Under the pieces are notes generated by a model. The model had not been told where the DNA came from and searched no databases. It saw only the letters and a program-made list of their open reading frames with translations. A stretch of DNA of 64,000 bases, from assembly GCA_017547385.1 (NCBI GenBank), contig JAFYPU010000017.1, forward strand, positions 62,001 through 126,000. The letters are read 5' to 3'. Shown here piece by piece: positions 61,685 to 64,000 of this stretch (its first letter is position 1; the number at the start of each line of letters is the position of its first letter). The translations under genes were made by a program, and so were the position numbers. The stretch comes from Bacteroidaceae bacterium. GTDB taxonomy: Bacteria; Bacteroidota; Bacteroidia; Bacteroidales; Bacteroidaceae.

Positions 61685-61707
61685 CCACACAATATATTAT
61701 ATATAGT

Positions 61708-63660
61708 ATGCAACAAGGATTTGTGAAAGTGGCCGCCGCAGTGCCTCATGTGGCAGTGGCCGATTGCAAACGCAACACCCAAGAGATAATGTCGATGCTG
61801 GCACGTGCCGAGGGCATGGGAGCCGAAGTGATTGTGCTGCCCGAACTCTGTATTACGGCCTATACGTGTCAGGATCTTTTTCAACAACAAGTGCTTATTC
61901 AAGAAGCTGAGGCTTCGCTGCTTAAGTTGCTTGAGTTTACGCACAACTTGAACATCATTGCCCTGGTCGGCGTTCCGATGGTGCACGAAGGCATGCTCTT
62001 CAATTGCGCAGCCGTTATCAGCCACGGAAAGATGCACGGACTTGTGCCGAAAACCTATCTTCCCAATTACAAAGAGTTCTACGAGCAACGTTGGTTTGCT
62101 TCTGCCAATTGTTTGCCAAAAGGAAGCATTCTCAAGTTTTGCGGACAGAATGTTCCTATCGGTGCCGGCATGGTGTTCTGCACCCCGCACTTCAATTTCG
62201 GTATTGAGATTTGTGAAGACCTTTGGGCTGTGGTTCCGCCCAGTTCGCAACAAGCACTGGGAGGTGCCGACATCATTTTCAACCTTTCGGCCAGCAACGA
62301 ATTGATTGGGAAAACAAGTTATCTGCACGACCTTGTGCGTAACCAGAGTGCTCGTTGCATTTCGGGATATGTGTATGCCGGCTGCGGCTTCGGAGAAAGT
62401 ACGCAAGACTTGGTATTCTCAGGTCGTGCATGCATTGCAGAAAACGGCCACATGCTGGCAGAAAGTAAGCGTTTCTCAATGGACGAACAGCTTGTGGTGA
62501 GTGAAATCGATGTGGAGCGACTCCGACTCGAACGCATGGTTAACACATCTTTCACCGTCGCAAAACAAAATATCCCCTCCCCGATTTGCATCGAAATACC
62601 CGATGCGCCGGTGCAAACAGAGCGTTTCGTGCTGACACGCCCGGTGGACGCCATGCCTTTTGTGCCGATGGGACGTGCGCTCGACGAACGCTGCGAAGAG
62701 ATACTTTGCATTCAGAGTGAAGGCCTGGCCAAACGTATCAAACATACCGGTGCTCAAACCGTTGTGGTAGGCATCAGTGGTGGTCTTGACTCAACTTTGG
62801 CATTATTGGTGTGCGTGCATGCTTTCGATCGTCTCGGTATGAATCGCCGAGGTATCGTGGGAATTACCATGCCCGGCTTCGGTACAACTGACCGTACTTA
62901 CACCAATGCCATCCAATTGATGAAAGGATTGGGCATAACCATCCGTGAAATCAGTATCACCGATGCTTGTAAATTGCATTTCAATGATTTGGGACACGAC
63001 ATGGGTGTGCACGACGTTACTTACGAGAACTCACAAGCCCGTGAGCGGACACAAATTTTGATGGATGCTGCCAACCAAATGAACGGCTTTGTGGTAGGTA
63101 CAGGAGACCTGAGCGAATTGGCACTGGGATGGGCAACCTACAACGGAGACCACATGAGCATGTATGCAGTGAACGCTTCCGTTCCCAAAACTTTGGTGAA
63201 GCATCTTGTGGCATGGATGGCAGAAAATTTGGCAGACGAAAGCAGTCGCACCATCTTGCGAGACATCATTGCAACCCCCATCAGTCCGGAACTGATTCCT
63301 GCCGATGAAAACGGTGATATTGTGCAGAAAACCGAAGACTTGGTGGGACCCTATGAACTCCATGACTTCTTCCTTTATTATACGTTGCGCTTTGGCTTCC
63401 GTCCCGGCAAAATCTTCTATTTGGCTTGTCGGGCGTTTGATGGCAGCCGTGAAGGATTAAAGGCTTACAGCGGAGAAACAATAAAATCCTGGTTAACAGT
63501 TTTCTTCCGCCGTTTCTTCACTCAACAATTCAAGCGTAGCTGTTTGCCCGACGGACCTAAAGTGGGCAGTTGTTCGCTCAGCCCGCGCGGCGATTGGCGT
63601 ATGCCCAGCGATGCTTGTTCCACCCTTTGGCTTGACGAATGCGAACATCTCATGGAATGA
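61708..63660 (+). CDS. nadE: Glutamine-dependent NAD+ synthetase
   Basis: 650 residues, the two-domain bacterial form. The N-terminal nitrilase-type glutaminase has Glu46 (L-P-E-L-C), Lys115 (V-P-K-T-Y) and Cys169 (G-I-E-I-C-E-D). The C-terminal synthetase has the P-loop V-V-G-I-S-G-G-L-D-S-T near residue 355 and G-T-G-D-L-S-E-L-A-L-G-W. It converts deamido-NAD to NAD using ammonia from glutamine. The next gene overlaps its stop by four bases. Confidence 0.96.
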   Translation: MQQGFVKVAAAVPHVAVADCKRNTQEIMSMLARAEGMGAEVIVLPELCITAYTCQDLFQQQVLIQEAEASLLKLLEFTHNLNIIALVGVPMVHEGMLFNCAAVISHGKMHGLVPKTYLPNYKEFYEQRWFASANCLPKGSILKFCGQNVPIGAGMVFCTPHFNFGIEICEDLWAVVPPSSQQALGGADIIFNLSASNELIGKTSYLHDLVRNQSARCISGYVYAGCGFGESTQDLVFSGRACIAENGHMLAESKRFSMDEQLVVSEIDVERLRLERMVNTSFTVAKQNIPSPICIEIPDAPVQTERFVLTRPVDAMPFVPMGRALDERCEEILCIQSEGLAKRIKHTGAQTVVVGISGGLDSTLALLVCVHAFDRLGMNRRGIVGITMPGFGTTDRTYTNAIQLMKGLGITIREISITDACKLHFNDLGHDMGVHDVTYENSQARERTQILMDAANQMNGFVVGTGDLSELALGWATYNGDHMSMYAVNASVPKTLVKHLVAWMAENLADESSRTILRDIIATPISPELIPADENGDIVQKTEDLVGPYELHDFFLYYTLRFGFRPGKIFYLACRAFDGSREGLKAYSGETIKSWLTVFFRRFFTQQFKRSCLPDGPKVGSCSLSPRGDWRMPSDACSTLWLDECEHLME

Positions 63661-64000
63661 TAACAAATAATCAAAATGCCGTTTTGACACAACATAATTC
63701 TCAAGGGTATCTGCGTCTATGCTTATGCGGCTTGTTTCTCATGCTGCTTCTGCCTCTTTCCGCCAAGAAGATAGACGATGGAATCGAGTTTTTCGTACAA
63801 GTACACACCGACAAGGAACATGTGAAACTGGGCGATAGTTGCACCGTAACCTATTTGCTCTATTCCTCTGTGCCTTTTCAGCAAATATCATGCGACACTG
63901 AATTTCGCATGAAGCATGCCCAAATTCGTCAAGTGCGTTTCCGACCGGAAAACACGGTGCAACGTGTGATGATGAACGGCAGACGCTATTATCGTATGTT
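63657..64000 (+). CDS. BatD-like exported protein, 3' end beyond the window
   Basis: The ATG at 63657 overlaps the nadE stop (ATGA), and the frame is open to the end of the window (114 codons). A hydrophobic segment at ~20-37 (L-C-L-C-G-L-F-L-M-L-L-L-P-L-S-A) looks like a signal peptide. The following F-F-V-Q-V-H-T-D-K-E-H-V-K-L-G-D-S-C-T-V resembles the first strands of BatD Ig-like domains (compare T-V-F-V-E-E-P-F-Q-V in the BatD gene at 49015). The rest must be seen to decide between BatD and another Ig-like protein. Confidence 0.65.
   Translation, partial: MITNNQNAVLTQHNSQGYLRLCLCGLFLMLLLPLSAKKIDDGIEFFVQVHTDKEHVKLGDSCTVTYLLYSSVPFQQISCDTEFRMKHAQIRQVRFRPENTVQRVMMNGRRYYRM

Overview
The window looks like chromosomal DNA of a Bacteroidales bacterium, probably close to Prevotella. 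Three things point there: a complete MoxR/DUF58/BatA-E aerotolerance operon, the type IX secretion genes porU and porV together with substrates carrying type-A sorting tails, and several promoters of the Bacteroidetes form TTTG (or TTG), 19-21 bases, TAnnTTTG. No intact rRNA, tRNA, insertion sequence, phage or CRISPR array was found.

Layout. 1-4086: the end of a leucine-rich-repeat (LRR) surface protein followed by an M60 metallopeptidase. 4325-9563: a membrane acyltransferase, an RluA-type pseudouridine synthase, a three-gene envelope operon on the minus strand, a SPOR lipoprotein and rlmN. 9606-15041: pdxA, then five linked genes (nucleotidyltransferase, ATP-grasp, CDP-alcohol phosphotransferase, flippase-like membrane protein, HAD hydrolase) that look like an uncharacterised lipid or polar-headgroup pathway. 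15480-21982: recR, engB, an orphan histidine kinase, a TtcA-like gene, a DMT-type membrane protein and a fused NfnAB/glutamate-synthase-like flavoprotein. 22767-28020: a His/Gly-rich exported protein and a second LRR plus M60 pair, paralogous to the first. 28265-33979: gdhA, a lipoprotein, an MlaE/MlaF ABC pair, and a secreted TPR/coiled-coil/FGE-fold protein whose last ~32 codons look like a diversity-generating-retroelement (DGR) variable region. 34198-42395: a degraded tRNA 3' half, a polytopic membrane protein, ispF, porV, porU and a degenerate FAH-fold protein, all on the minus strand. 43135-51579: the moxR-bat operon, ending in a BatD-BatE fusion. 51746-64000: a PAP2 phosphatase, an fdtA/GNAT/fdtB amino-sugar operon, an ECF sigma/anti-sigma/CpxP-like operon, a small protein that is mostly sorting domain, a DUF454 protein, a hemerythrin-LuxR regulator divergent from fused ccsBA, nadE, and the start of a BatD-like gene.

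How the parts connect. PorU and PorV export and anchor proteins with the type-A tail seen on both LRR proteins and on the 105-residue protein at 57034-57351. The M60 enzymes lack that tail but sit directly behind tail-bearing LRR partners, so each pair may act together on host glycoproteins.

The least expected structure is non-coding. Three 59-bp intergenic elements (15344, 22387, 42756) each hold three copies of a 17-bp dyad unit at an exact 21-bp period, with the same relative orientation pattern. The likely DGR target, the five-gene headgroup cluster and the 29-bp-arm hairpin before ccsBA are the other main leads.
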